Notes: generated by a model from the sequence alone, not told the origin. A DNA stretch of 64,000 bases from Megamonas sp. UBA1796 (GCA_002319795.1 DCFU01000043.1:9420-73419); one strand, 5' to 3'. Shown: positions 18,501-27,517, counted from the stretch's first letter. Made by a program: numbers and translations.

Positions 18501-18994
18501 TGTATTGTTTTTTGCGTAATAAGCTTGTGACGACAGAGCAGGGACTCAGTGAAGAGAAAGCAAAGGAACTCCTTCTAAGTGAACTGCGCATGCCGGGTTG
18601 GGTGGTAGCCGATGCCGGACTTATTGAGGCGATTGACACCACGCATAAATTCATCAAGGTCTCTCTGAACCGTGATGGCAGTATCCGGGCTGGAAACAGC
18701 AGTATAAGAAGTCGTGAGGAATTTGATATAGTCTTATCCTATATGGCTTCGCTGTTACAGAAAACCGGACAGGCAATCTTGTCGGGTACAGCATTGCCGC
18801 GGCCATATCGTCTGGGCAGCGATAATGCATGTACGTATTGCAAATATCATGCCGTCTGCGGTTTTGACCCGCAAATCCCAGGTTTTTTCTATGAAACTAT
18901 GGTCAAGCAGGGAAAGGGCGACGCCGCTTTTGCGGCGATGCAGGAGGCAACTGGGAAGGAGGGAATGCCATGCCATGGTCAAAAGAACAATTAA
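15521..18994 (+). CDS. addB: AddB subunit of the AddAB helicase-nuclease
   Basis: This 1157-residue protein is the second subunit of AddAB, which resects double-strand breaks for recombination. An N-terminal Walker A (GRAGTGKT) is present. The C-terminal RecB-type nuclease has IMDYKTG followed by QLLTYLL. The four cysteines of the iron-sulfur staple are visible: one in SFNSCPFRYFAQYGL before the nuclease and three in CTYCKYHAVC at the end. The ATG at 15521 follows AAGGGGGAA; an in-frame GTG seven codons upstream has no site. It starts 21 bases after sbcC and overlaps addA by 25 bases, so one transcript probably carries all four genes. Confidence 0.95.
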   Translation: MLEFIVGRAGTGKTEACLTAMREKMEQEPAGPVLILLLPEHMTYKVERRLASSMQKNGAGFVRSLVFGFRRFARQVLLETGGAVYPRITDIGKRLLLKKILDTRQPALSFFSRAARQRGFTESLAASIEEFKSYGVCASVLGKTAEKLSDMHLRNKLSELSLLYGDFAASMKGRYNDAEDMLDTLAERLPEAAMLAGAEIWIDGFVFFNPQEKKILRVLLKQAAQVHVTLSLDLKHARENEAETGLFRRSSLTLHELKDMADELGVDCHVRSLDRKFRFREAALSTVETGLFCFPAMPGAAGDGVRIVEAATRRLEVEAVAADMLRLCREQGYRWRDIGVLVREPEAYGSILELILRDDGIPFFSDSKQRSVHHPLAELVRSAFEVLHGWRYEPVFRCIRTDFFPVTRGQADRLENYVLQFGIRGKRWTMEEDWNYQHRKSLDDMAEEEDEKEKLYLTEINLIRRQVTIPLQHFAGSVKDAANVRGLTEALYGLLVELEVPEKLERLATEAEREGRLVAAKEHRQIWDDIVELMEQLVETSGDDSMELDAYEGMLGDGLDALQLSLIPPGLDYVTIAPFDQNSLDNVRAVYVLGANEGIMPRHVTEQGLLSDADRLHLQEAGLELPLGTVDNSFAEKYLLYKGFTQSREYLWVSYALADTEGKGLNASSIVGRLRKLLPQAEFLSIPLEILERRDSLLLAARRQSVAGLASALRGYREQGKMAPLWRDVYNWALANEEMQPLLSVILHGLFVTKGEEELPAELARRLYTKKRCLRGSVTRFESFNSCPFRYFAQYGLKLRERKEYRFQAPDLGTLLHAVLCAFGERLRQEKRPWSTVTPMECHRMCGEILKELAPRLQNEILLSTAQYQNFLQRIRLAAEKTIGRLIEFDGVSRFHPLLFEQSFGTGPGSLPPLVYELQEGTRLEIIGQIDRIDIAETEAGSLFLIMDYKTGNAYLNLWEIYYGLNLQLLTYLLVAEAGLQGMQGQPASFAGMLYCFLRNKLVTTEQGLSEEKAKELLLSELRMPGWVVADAGLIEAIDTTHKFIKVSLNRDGSIRAGNSSIRSREEFDIVLSYMASLLQKTGQAILSGTALPRPYRLGSDNACTYCKYHAVCGFDPQIPGFFYETMVKQGKGDAAFAAMQEATGKEGMPCHGQKNN

Positions 18995-21900
18995 GAGCGA
19001 TTGAAACAACAGGAAAAAATCTGCTGGTATCAGCGGCGGCTGGTTCGGGGAAGACCTCTGTACTGGTGGCGCGCATTATTCGTCGCATACTGGCGGGAGA
19101 GTTCGATGTGGACCGGCTGCTCGTTGTGACCTTTACCAAGGCGGCGGCAGCGGAAATGCGTGAGCGTATTGAGGCAGCATTGCATGCGGAACTTGAGCAT
19201 CGGTCAGCTTCGCCGCGACTGGAGCGGCAGCTGGTGTTGCTTTCAAATGCTTCAATATCAACGATACATTCCTTTTGCCAGTCGGTTATACGACAGAACT
19301 TTCATGTGATAGATCTGGACCCAAAATTCCGCCTGGCTAATGAACAGGAGCTTAGTATTATCCGGCAGGAGACCATGGAGGACTTGTTTGAAAGAAAATA
19401 CGAGGAGCAGGATGCCGCATTTTTGCATTTTGTGGAGGGATATGGTTCCGAAAAGGGGGATGCGGCTCTTTATGAAATCGTGCTGCGCCTGTTTGTCTAT
19501 TCGCAGAGCCAGGCATTTCCGGAACTTTGGCTGGATTCTCTGACAGAACCTTTTGCTTTGCCGGAAGGGAAAGCCCTCAGAGATACAAAATGGTATCCGG
19601 CAGCCGTTGCTGAAATCCGGTGTATACTGGAATTTTGCAGTGCGGAATGTACGCGTGCTATAAAACTCACCGATTTGCTGGATTTTGATATATATTTGCC
19701 GACACTTCAGGAAGATAAGGAAATCGTCGAGCATCTTCGGGATCTTTCACTCAGAGGGTCATGGCAGGAGCTGCAGACGGCGTTTGATGGCATCGTATTT
19801 CCTAAGTTGAAAAGTGCGCCCAAGGGTACAGATGCGGGATTGAAACAAAAATTTACCGGGCCAAGGGATACGGTAAAGAAAGCAATTAAGGAGCTAAAAG
19901 AAAAATATTTTCTTGTCACTGAAGAGGAGCTTATCGGCGATTTGCGTGCTGTACAGCCCGAGATAGTGGAGATTTGCAGACTGGCCCGGGAGTTTGCTTC
20001 GGACTTTGCTGCGGCCAAGAGGAAAAAAACACTGGTGGACTTTAATGATCTTGAGCATTTTACGCTGGATATTCTGTGCGATGAGGATGCAGCCGCAGGC
20101 GAACTGAAGCCGGGCGCTGCGGCGCTTGCACTGCAGCAGCGGTATCAGGAGGTCATGGTGGATGAATATCAGGATATCAATGGCGTGCAGGAAGCAATTC
20201 TTTCTTTGCTTGTAAGAGAGAAGAAAAAAAATCTTTTTGCTGTAGGAGATGTCAAGCAGAGCGTATATCGTTTTCGGCTGGCCGACCCGACACTGTTTCT
20301 TCGTAAATATGCGGATTACCGGCAGCGCAGTCTGCGGGGCGAATCCTATGAACGCATAGATCTCACCAGGAATTTTCGCAGTCGGCCGGAAATATTGTCA
20401 GCCATTAACTTTATTTTTGCCCAGGTAATGACACCGGATACAATGGAGCTTTTGTATGATGATGTGGCAGCATTGCATGCAGGACCGGACTACATGCAGT
20501 CGGACAGAGAAACACTTGCGGGCCCGGTAGAGCTTACTATTATTGACAAAAAGGCGGCAGAAACTCCCGGAAACTACGATGTGGACGAAAGCTCTGGACA
20601 GGCTGCTGCGGCAGATGTGCAGGAACTTAAGAATTTTGAACTGGAAGCGCAGCATATCGCCTTGCGCCTGCAAGGGCTGATGCAGTCCCAGGTGCAGGTA
20701 TTTGACAAGGCGGAAGGCGGCTATCGCCCGATTCGTTGGCGGGATATGGTCATTTTGCTGCGTGCTGCCGCCGGCAAGGCAAACATCCTGCTCGATATCC
20801 TGCGGAATCATAATATACCGGTCTATGCAGAAGTTGATGCAGGCTATTTCGAGGAAACGGAAATCCGTGTAATACTCGCGTTATTATCTATACTTGATAA
20901 CGCTAGGCAGGATATCCCGCTTGCGGCAGTGCTGTATTCACCTGTCGTAGGCCTTTCTATGTGCGAGCTGGCAGAGCTTCGTATAGCATTTCCTGAGGAG
21001 GATTTGTTCGGAGCTCTTATGCGGGCCAATGATCCGGAGACATTACTCCCGGAGGAACTGCGCGTGAAGACGGCGGATTTTCTACGGCAGCTTGCATCCT
21101 GGCGAAGCTTGGCACAGCAGGTGTCAGTGCCGGAACTTCTTTGGCAGCTCTATCGGGATACAGGGTATTATGATTATGTCGGAGGCATGCCGGGAGGTCT
21201 GTTGCGTCAGGCGAATCTACGTATGCTCTGCGACCGTGCGGAGGCTTATGAGCAGACGAACTTCCGCGGACTTTTCCGTTTTTTGCGTTTTGTTGAAAAA
21301 ATGCAGGGTATGGAAAATGACCTTTCGGTAGCCCGTGTACTGGGTGAAAGTGAAGATGTTGTACGTATTATGAGCATCCATAAGAGCAAGGGATTGGAAT
21401 TCCCGGTTGTTGTGCTGGCGGACTGCGGCAAAGCCTTCAATCTTCAAGATGCACGCGGCGGGTTCCTGGTGCACAGCAGGTTGGGCCTTGGCCCACGGCG
21501 TGTGGAAATCGATAAATCCATTGTTTATCCAACCTTTGCGCACAAAGCAATCGCCGCTCGAATCGTACAGGAAACGAAGGCAGAGGAGATGCGTCTTCTT
21601 TATGTTGCGCTTACGCGGGCACGTGAAAAACTCATAATTGTCGGTTCTGTGGCAAATGTGGCATCGGCAGCGGAGAAATGGTGCCGCTATATATCCTTGC
21701 CAAGTCTGCAGGTTCCGGAATATGCATCGTTAGCGGCTTCCTCCTATCTGGACTGGATCTGTATGGCTGTATCCCGCCATGCAGACGGAGAACCTCTGCG
21801 GGAAGCAGCGGAGACAACCGGCGGCCTGTGTGTGGAGCGGGATTATGCAGCGTCTTCACACTGGCAGGTGGACATTTTGACTGCCGATGATATAAGTAGT

Positions 21901-22674
21901 GTAGCAGGGGAAACAAAAGAAACAGATGCATTACTGGAAAAAGTGAAGAAACATGAAAAATTGGAGTCAGGCGGCAGCAAAGAGCAGGTAGAAGCAGTTC
22001 TTAATTGGCAGTATGATAAGCGCGGTCTGGAGGACGTCCCGGCTAAGCTTTCCGTTACAGAGATAAAACGCCGCTTTTTATTGGAGGATGAAATAGATAC
22101 CCGGCCGCTTATTCCAACATCGCAGGCTTTTCGTCGGCCGGATTTCATTCGTGGGGAAAAAGGACTCACTGGTACGGAATACGGCACGATCCTTCATAGT
22201 GTCATGCAGCATATAGACCTTGCAGGGGATTTATCCTATAATGGAATCAAGGCACAGGTTGACGGATTTGTCGCGAAGGAAATATTGCTGCCAGAGCAGC
22301 GTGATGCTGTTTATGTAAAGAGCATACAACAATTTTTTGTTTCGGAGCTGGGTCTGAGAATGCAACGAGCACTTCATATTTGGCGGGAACTATCTTTTAG
22401 CCGTATGTTGCCGGCCAGACGCTTTTACCAGCAGGAGGAAGATGAGAACGAACAAATATTCAGCCAGGGTATTATCGACGTGCTGTTTGAGGAAGAGGAT
22501 GGTATGGTACTGCTCGACTATAAAACTGACAGGGATACGACGCCGGAGAAAATCACGGCACGCTACCATTTGCAGATTGAACTTTATCGCGAGGCCGTAG
22601 AGCAGCTTCTGCACCAGCGCATCAAGGAATGCTATCTCTATATGATGCATGACGGTTCCCTGATAAAGCTTTAG
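18970..22674 (+). CDS. addA: AddA subunit of the AddAB helicase-nuclease
   Basis: This 1234-residue protein combines a UvrD-type superfamily 1 helicase with a C-terminal RecB-family nuclease. Walker A is AAGSGKTSVLVARI (near residue 17). Other helicase motifs include VDEYQDIN, LTRNFRSRPEIL and MSIHKSKGLEFPVV, and RLLYVALTRA closes the helicase. The nuclease has the GTILHSVMQ region and LLDYKTDRD. The 25-base overlap with addB fixes the order addB-addA. The nearby SbcCD and ExoIII genes make this a region rich in DNA repair functions. Confidence 0.96.
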   Translation: MPWSKEQLRAIETTGKNLLVSAAAGSGKTSVLVARIIRRILAGEFDVDRLLVVTFTKAAAAEMRERIEAALHAELEHRSASPRLERQLVLLSNASISTIHSFCQSVIRQNFHVIDLDPKFRLANEQELSIIRQETMEDLFERKYEEQDAAFLHFVEGYGSEKGDAALYEIVLRLFVYSQSQAFPELWLDSLTEPFALPEGKALRDTKWYPAAVAEIRCILEFCSAECTRAIKLTDLLDFDIYLPTLQEDKEIVEHLRDLSLRGSWQELQTAFDGIVFPKLKSAPKGTDAGLKQKFTGPRDTVKKAIKELKEKYFLVTEEELIGDLRAVQPEIVEICRLAREFASDFAAAKRKKTLVDFNDLEHFTLDILCDEDAAAGELKPGAAALALQQRYQEVMVDEYQDINGVQEAILSLLVREKKKNLFAVGDVKQSVYRFRLADPTLFLRKYADYRQRSLRGESYERIDLTRNFRSRPEILSAINFIFAQVMTPDTMELLYDDVAALHAGPDYMQSDRETLAGPVELTIIDKKAAETPGNYDVDESSGQAAAADVQELKNFELEAQHIALRLQGLMQSQVQVFDKAEGGYRPIRWRDMVILLRAAAGKANILLDILRNHNIPVYAEVDAGYFEETEIRVILALLSILDNARQDIPLAAVLYSPVVGLSMCELAELRIAFPEEDLFGALMRANDPETLLPEELRVKTADFLRQLASWRSLAQQVSVPELLWQLYRDTGYYDYVGGMPGGLLRQANLRMLCDRAEAYEQTNFRGLFRFLRFVEKMQGMENDLSVARVLGESEDVVRIMSIHKSKGLEFPVVVLADCGKAFNLQDARGGFLVHSRLGLGPRRVEIDKSIVYPTFAHKAIAARIVQETKAEEMRLLYVALTRAREKLIIVGSVANVASAAEKWCRYISLPSLQVPEYASLAASSYLDWICMAVSRHADGEPLREAAETTGGLCVERDYAASSHWQVDILTADDISSVAGETKETDALLEKVKKHEKLESGGSKEQVEAVLNWQYDKRGLEDVPAKLSVTEIKRRFLLEDEIDTRPLIPTSQAFRRPDFIRGEKGLTGTEYGTILHSVMQHIDLAGDLSYNGIKAQVDGFVAKEILLPEQRDAVYVKSIQQFFVSELGLRMQRALHIWRELSFSRMLPARRFYQQEEDENEQIFSQGIIDVLFEEEDGMVLLDYKTDRDTTPEKITARYHLQIELYREAVEQLLHQRIKECYLYMMHDGSLIKL

Positions 22675-22731
22675 GGAACTACGGATCGTTTGTTCGGCAT
22701 ATCGGCCTTTATTGTGCGTAAGGAGGTAAAA

Positions 22732-23628
22732 ATGGATACTTTGGAGATTGAGGCCTTTTTATCGGTTGTCCGTTATGGCAGCTTTACTGAAGCAGCAAAA
22801 GCACTTTTTTTGTCGCAATCGACATTAAGCCACCGGATTTTTGAACTTGAACATAAAATCGGGATGAATCTGATCGACAGGGGAAGAGGCTTGAAATCAC
22901 TGGTTTTAACTGAGGATGGTAAAGAATTCCTAGTGATAGCGAGAAGATGGGAGAATCTGATTCAGGATACGAACCGGCTTCGGTCCAGAACGAAGAAGTT
23001 ATCTTTGTCCATTGGTGCAACGGATACAATACATAATTTTATCTTACCCCCGTTGTACCAGGTTTTGCGTGATACTGTGCAAAACATGAGTATTCGTATG
23101 AAAACCCATAATTCCACAGAGCTTTATTTTCAGGTTGATCGGGGAGAATTGGACGTGGCATTTGCTTTTTTGGATATGCCAATGAAAAATATATTGATAG
23201 AACGTTTCTATAAGGAGCCCAGAGTCATTATACGCCGTGAGCCATATCAGAAAACGCTGTGTAACGAAATCATTGATAAGGCAACACTGGATCCGGAGAT
23301 GGAAGTCTTTTTTGAGGGAGAGACCGCTTTCCAGACGTGGTATGATTTTTGGAAGGGGGATCGAGGCTATCCCGATATATGCGTAGATACAGTACAACTG
23401 CTTTTGCAACTGTTGAATCGAGATGGGGCGTGGTCTATTGTTCCCCTGAGCATGGCTCGGAAGCTGACTTTGCAAAAATGCTTTTGTTATTATCGTTTGG
23501 ATGACCCGCCTCCCGAAAGAATATGTTATAAGATTCGTTCAAAATACCCGAAAAATAGTGTTGTGGAGAGTCTGGCGATACTTGATGCCTGCCTTAGTAA
23601 CTTTTATATCGAATCTATTCTTTCTTAG
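22732..23628 (+). CDS. LysR-type transcriptional regulator
   Basis: This 298-residue regulator has an N-terminal winged helix (LEIEAFLSVVRYGSFTEAAKALFLSQSTLSHRI) and a periplasmic-binding-protein-like effector domain from about residue 90. The ATG at 22732 follows AAGGAGGT. It has the same orientation as the pxp catabolic operon that begins 246 bases downstream. LysR regulators usually lie next to their targets, so it probably controls that operon in response to its substrate, though a terminator separates them. I see no catabolite-specific residues that name the effector. Confidence 0.92.
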   Translation: MDTLEIEAFLSVVRYGSFTEAAKALFLSQSTLSHRIFELEHKIGMNLIDRGRGLKSLVLTEDGKEFLVIARRWENLIQDTNRLRSRTKKLSLSIGATDTIHNFILPPLYQVLRDTVQNMSIRMKTHNSTELYFQVDRGELDVAFAFLDMPMKNILIERFYKEPRVIIRREPYQKTLCNEIIDKATLDPEMEVFFEGETAFQTWYDFWKGDRGYPDICVDTVQLLLQLLNRDGAWSIVPLSMARKLTLQKCFCYYRLDDPPPERICYKIRSKYPKNSVVESLAILDACLSNFYIESILS

Positions 23629-23639
23629 AAAAGTATAGT

Positions 23640-23678
23640 GAAATAAGCTGTGGAGAAATCCGCAGCTTATTTCGTTTT
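23640..23678 (+). terminator. Terminator after the lysR gene
   Basis: GAAATAAGCTGTGG pairs with CCGCAGCTTATTTC (one G-U pair), followed by GTTTTC. It isolates the regulator from the pxp operon. Confidence 0.75.
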
Positions 23679-23763
23679 CATAACGGAAAGCAGGACCGGC
23701 TGGTGAAAGACACAGATAAACTTTGGGATATTTTTCAAAGAAAAAATGTTGTTAAATATCTAA

Positions 23764-23797
23764 AAAATAGATTTTATAACGTAATAAAATCTATTTT
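23764..23797. promoter_or_regulatory. Perfect 14-bp inverted repeat (candidate operator) at the pxp promoter
   Basis: AAAATAGATTTTAT (23764-23777), a six-base spacer and ATAAAATCTATTTT (23784-23797) form a perfect inverted repeat. Its right arm runs into the -35 hexamer of the pxp promoter. No functional T tract or gene end explains it as a terminator. It is the best candidate site for the neighbouring LysR protein or another repressor. Confidence 0.6.
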
Positions 23798-23823
23798 ACA
23801 AATTTATGCGAGTTGGATATAAT
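23795..23823 (+). promoter_or_regulatory. Promoter of the pxp operon
   Basis: TTTACA (23795-23800), a 17-base spacer and a perfect TATAAT (23818-23823). The first start codon lies 50 bases downstream. The inverted repeat at 23764-23797 overlaps the -35. Confidence 0.75.
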
Positions 23824-23873
23824 ACAAATAACAAAGATTTAGAATGAAATGAAAATTTAGAGGAGACGATATT

Positions 23874-24644
23874 ATGAAGCCTGCTGTTGATTTAGTTGCG
23901 GATCTGGGCGAAGGATTTGGCTGCTATACAATTACCGATGATAGCAAAATATTAGATATTGTCAGCTCAGCAAATATTGCCTGTGGATTTCATGCCGGAG
24001 ATCCCCGCACAATGGCAAAAGCCGTGGAACTGGCGGTAACAAATGGGGTAGGTATAGGGGCACATCCCGGATTCCCTGATTTAGTAGGATTTGGCAGAAG
24101 AGACATGAATCTTACATCCTGGGAGATTACGACCGATGTGATGTATCAGCTCGGTGCATTGGAGGCTTTTGTAAAAGCTTATGGCGGTCATTTGCAGCAT
24201 ATTACACCGCATGGCAGATTGGGTAACCTCGCTGACAGTGACCGCAGGTATGCCGAAGCTGTTTTGGACGCAGTGGTACGTGTAGATGAATCTATTATTA
24301 TTGCTGTATCGGAAGGTGAGCTTTGGCACTTAGCAAAACAAAAAGGACTGAGGGTGGCTACACTTATGTTAGGAGACCGGGCTTATAATGATGATGGCTC
24401 TTTGGTAAACCGCTGTTTACCGGGTGCTGTAATCCATGATTCTGAAACTGTTATGAAACGATGCGTCCGGATGGTTGTCGAAGGGAAGGTGCAATCGATA
24501 ACAGGGCATGATATTGTTAAAACAGGGAATACATTGCTTTTGCATGGAGATACGGAAGGTTCTTTGGAAATTGCCCGTAAAATCCGTGGTGCACTGCTTC
24601 AGGCAGGCGTGGAAATACGTATGATGGGACAGCAGCTTTCATGA
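23874..24644 (+). CDS. pxpA: 5-oxoprolinase subunit A (LamB/YcsF family)
   Basis: This 256-residue protein belongs to the LamB/YcsF family, the subunit of the ATP-dependent PxpABC enzyme that opens 5-oxoproline (pyroglutamate) to glutamate. Family motifs are VDLVADLGEGFG at the start, NIACGFHAGDP near residue 35, IGAHPGFPD and the ITPHGRLGNLAD segment (normally VKPHGALYN). Length is normal. The ATG follows GAGGAGA. It is the first gene of a seven-gene operon with its own promoter. The ring opened here may not be plain 5-oxoproline: the HGRLGN variation and the downstream genes suggest a substituted analogue, which is inference. Confidence 0.9.
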   Translation: MKPAVDLVADLGEGFGCYTITDDSKILDIVSSANIACGFHAGDPRTMAKAVELAVTNGVGIGAHPGFPDLVGFGRRDMNLTSWEITTDVMYQLGALEAFVKAYGGHLQHITPHGRLGNLADSDRRYAEAVLDAVVRVDESIIIAVSEGELWHLAKQKGLRVATLMLGDRAYNDDGSLVNRCLPGAVIHDSETVMKRCVRMVVEGKVQSITGHDIVKTGNTLLLHGDTEGSLEIARKIRGALLQAGVEIRMMGQQLS

Positions 24645-24694
24645 TGCGGATTTTTGGGGACTTATGATAGTCAATTCATAAGAGGTGTTGATTT

Positions 24695-25417
24695 TTGGAA
24701 ATGGAAACGTTTGAAATAATTGATTGTGGCGATTCGGCGGTTTTAGTAGAAGTATCTAAGGTGGTTACAGAGGATGCCTGGAGTAAAATACACGGGTTGG
24801 CCAAAGCACTTGCCCGGGAGAAAATTGCCGGTATTACGACAATCTATCCTACATATACTACTATTTTGATTGTGTTTAATTGCCTGGTTACCGACCGTGC
24901 TATATTAAAAAAGCATATCCGCAAATTCATAGAAAATACTTCCTGTATAACGAATACAGATGCAAAAACAGGAGAACGATACAGGCTGCCAGTTGTTTTT
25001 GGCGGCGAATGGGGTCCTGATTTGCCATTTGTAGTGGAACACCTCGGCATTTCTGAAGAAGAAGTCATTCGTCGATTTTGTGCAGGATATCGTAAAATTT
25101 TGACGTTTGCTACCTTTTGTGGTTTTTTGATGCAGGGGGCGTCTTTCGAAAAAAGAATTCCCCGCTGTAAGATTCCACATACCAAAGTTCTGGGGGGATG
25201 TGTAGAAGTAGCAGGAAATAAGACCGCTTTTATTCCGGTGACGACTTCAAGCGGTTGGCGGGTTATAGGACATTGTCCGGTCAAGGTCATTGATTTGGAC
25301 AGCATGCCTCCGGTTCCCTATAATCCGGGAGATTATATTGAGTTTTTCCCAATTCGTGAAGAAGAGCAAAGCCAGTATGAGGGAAAGACTATATATGAAA
25401 TGAAGGTGACATCCTGA
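24695..25417 (+). CDS. pxpB: 5-oxoprolinase subunit B (KipI-like, divergent)
   Basis: This 240-residue protein aligns by eye with PxpB/KipI: IIDCGDSAVLVEV at the start, VVFGGEWGPDLPFV in the middle, and AGNKTAFIPVTTSSGWRVIGHCP. The stretch usually reading GFLPGFPYLGG is changed to FATFCGFLMQGAS, and the expected GSVGIAGNQTGIYP is GCVEVAGNKTAFIP. This looks like a distinct subfamily. The TTG at 24695 is preferred because AAGAGGTG lies seven bases upstream; an ATG two codons later is the alternative. The stop overlaps the pxpC start by one base, as expected for subunits made together. Confidence 0.85.
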   Translation: MEMETFEIIDCGDSAVLVEVSKVVTEDAWSKIHGLAKALAREKIAGITTIYPTYTTILIVFNCLVTDRAILKKHIRKFIENTSCITNTDAKTGERYRLPVVFGGEWGPDLPFVVEHLGISEEEVIRRFCAGYRKILTFATFCGFLMQGASFEKRIPRCKIPHTKVLGGCVEVAGNKTAFIPVTTSSGWRVIGHCPVKVIDLDSMPPVPYNPGDYIEFFPIREEEQSQYEGKTIYEMKVTS

Positions 25418-26313
25418 TGGATGAATATCTAATTGTTAAAATCGCCGGGTTTTCTTCCTTGCAGGATCTTGGCCGTAAAACTTATATGTCGTATGGCATT
25501 AGCAGTAACGGGGCATTAGATACGTACTCCTATCTTTTAGGTAATGAACTGGTGGGGAATTCTTACCCACAGGCATCTATTGAGATTACGGCGTTTGATT
25601 TTATGATGAGCAGTACAACTGATATTCCAATCTGTATTACAGGTGCACCTGCAGATTTGGCTATAGAGGGGAATCCAATTTCAAGTGAGCAGAGAGTTGT
25701 CCTTCCTGCGGGGAAAATGCTTTCGGTCAAAAAAATACGTGACGGATTACGTGTATATATAGCAATTGGCAGAGAAATAGATGTTCCGCAACGGTTAGGC
25801 AGCTGTTCATTTGATGCTGTAGGAATGTTAGGAGAACGGTTGCGGAATGGACATAAATTACGTTTGAAGGAATCTAAGATATATTATAAACAGATATGTG
25901 GCTCGCCTTGGAGCATCGACGTTTGTGATGGTTGTGATGTAGATACTTTCAGGGACTATTTAGAGCAATTTTATGGAACGACCTACACTGTTTCAACAGA
26001 CAGCAATAATGTGGGTATTCGTTTAGGTGGTAAGCCAATTGTGGGCCACAAGCCTACAGAGGTAGTTTCCCGGGGCGTAGCGGTTGGCTCTATACAAATC
26101 GTTCCTTCCGGCAATCCCATTATTCTTTTCAAGGGACGCGGCGGTACGGCTGGATACCCCATCATTGGCGTAGTTGCCTCGGCGGATTTTGATTTGGTTG
26201 GGCAGATGCGGCCAGGTGATGAAGTACATTTTCGTCGGATTTCCCTTGCAGAAGCTGTGAAAAAATATAAAGAAAAATTTGGCCCATTGAAGCTGGCAAG
26301 CTTTATAAAATAA
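25417..26313 (+). CDS. pxpC: 5-oxoprolinase subunit C (KipA-like)
   Basis: This 298-residue protein is of the PxpC/KipA family, often labelled a biotin-dependent carboxyltransferase homologue. Characteristic text is IAGFSSLQDLGRKTYMSYGISSNGALD near the start, NELVGN, and a C-terminal RGVAVGSIQIVPSGNPIILFKGRGGTAGYP segment. With PxpB it phosphorylates and opens the lactam supplied by PxpA. It overlaps pxpB by one base and is followed 34 bases later by the aminotransferase gene. No biotinyl-carrier protein is nearby, which favours lactam opening over carboxylation. Confidence 0.88.
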   Translation: MDEYLIVKIAGFSSLQDLGRKTYMSYGISSNGALDTYSYLLGNELVGNSYPQASIEITAFDFMMSSTTDIPICITGAPADLAIEGNPISSEQRVVLPAGKMLSVKKIRDGLRVYIAIGREIDVPQRLGSCSFDAVGMLGERLRNGHKLRLKESKIYYKQICGSPWSIDVCDGCDVDTFRDYLEQFYGTTYTVSTDSNNVGIRLGGKPIVGHKPTEVVSRGVAVGSIQIVPSGNPIILFKGRGGTAGYPIIGVVASADFDLVGQMRPGDEVHFRRISLAEAVKKYKEKFGPLKLASFIK

Positions 26314-26347
26314 ATATTATTTTGATTATCAGAGGGGAGATTTTTAT

Positions 26348-27517
26348 ATGGGAAAATCATGTTCAAGCATTGTCCACGCGGTTCAGGGATCGAGTACAGT
26401 AGCAATATCGGATCGTGCCCGTCAACTGCAGCAGGAGGGTGTCAATGTCATCAACCTTGGTAGTGGAGACCCGGATTTTGTTACACCGCAGTATATTCGG
26501 GATGCCGGGATAAAGGCAATTCAGGATGGATTTACGCATTATGTTGATAGTAAAGGAATACCGCAACTCCGCAAAGCGATTGCAGAAAAATATCATCGGG
26601 AGCAGGGAATGAGCTACGATCCGAATAAAGAAATCATCGTCACTGCCAGCGGCAAGGTTGCGTTGTATATTTCACTGAGCGCAATTGTTGATCCGGGAGA
26701 TGAGGTTCTGCTCCTTGAGCCTGCATGGGTAAGCTATCGGCCGATTGTCCAGCTGTTACAGGGCGTTCCAGTAGGTGTAACCTTGCATGTGGCAGATAAT
26801 TTTTTGGTTACAGATGAAATCATTGAGAAACATGTTACGAAAAAGACCAAGGCAATCATCGTTAATTCGCCTTCAAATCCAACGGGACGTGTTTTATCGG
26901 AGAAAGAACTTGCCAGTATTGCTAATATAGCGAAGAAATATGATTTATGGGTACTCACGGACGATATTTATGAGAAAATCGTTTATGATGGCCGGATACA
27001 TAAGACTCTGGCTGCGCTGCCAGACATGAAAGAAAGGACAATCGTAGTCAATGGAATGTCGAAAGCATATGCGATGACAGGCTGGCGTCTGGGCTATCTG
27101 GCAGGTCCTGCGGAATTGGTCAGGGAAATCCTGAAGGTACAGCAGCATCTGGTTACTTGTGCAGCGTCCTTCACGCAGATTGCCGGATTGGCAGCGTTGG
27201 CAGGAGGACCGCAGGGAATCAATAATATGGTAGCTGAATATGACAGACGCCGTCAGTTGATTACGACCGCTTTGAATGAAATTCCTGGGGTGACATGTCC
27301 ATTGCCGGAGGGTGCGTTTTACTTTTTCCCCAGGGTAGATTATAAGGACATGAACTCAATGGACTTGGCTAAATATTTATTGGATTCGGCGCATGTGGCT
27401 GTGACGCCGGGGATTGCTTTCGGCGATGCAGGAGAAGGATGTATCCGTCTGACTTATGCAATCTCTTTGGAAAATCTGCAGGAAGCTGTTCAACGCATAG
27501 CTAAGGCACTGAAATAA
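26348..27517 (+). CDS. PLP-dependent class I aminotransferase
   Basis: This 389-residue enzyme has the fold-type I pattern of aspartate-type aminotransferases. It shows INLGSGDPDFVTP near the start, NSPSNPTGRVLSE, the SKAYAMTGWRLGY block with the PLP-binding lysine near residue 239, and a C-terminal IRLTYA arginine for the substrate carboxylate. The exact amino donor is not readable from sequence. In context it would convert the glutamate-like product of PxpABC to the matching 2-oxoacid. The start follows GGGGAG. Confidence 0.92.
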   Translation: MGKSCSSIVHAVQGSSTVAISDRARQLQQEGVNVINLGSGDPDFVTPQYIRDAGIKAIQDGFTHYVDSKGIPQLRKAIAEKYHREQGMSYDPNKEIIVTASGKVALYISLSAIVDPGDEVLLLEPAWVSYRPIVQLLQGVPVGVTLHVADNFLVTDEIIEKHVTKKTKAIIVNSPSNPTGRVLSEKELASIANIAKKYDLWVLTDDIYEKIVYDGRIHKTLAALPDMKERTIVVNGMSKAYAMTGWRLGYLAGPAELVREILKVQQHLVTCAASFTQIAGLAALAGGPQGINNMVAEYDRRRQLITTALNEIPGVTCPLPEGAFYFFPRVDYKDMNSMDLAKYLLDSAHVAVTPGIAFGDAGEGCIRLTYAISLENLQEAVQRIAKALK

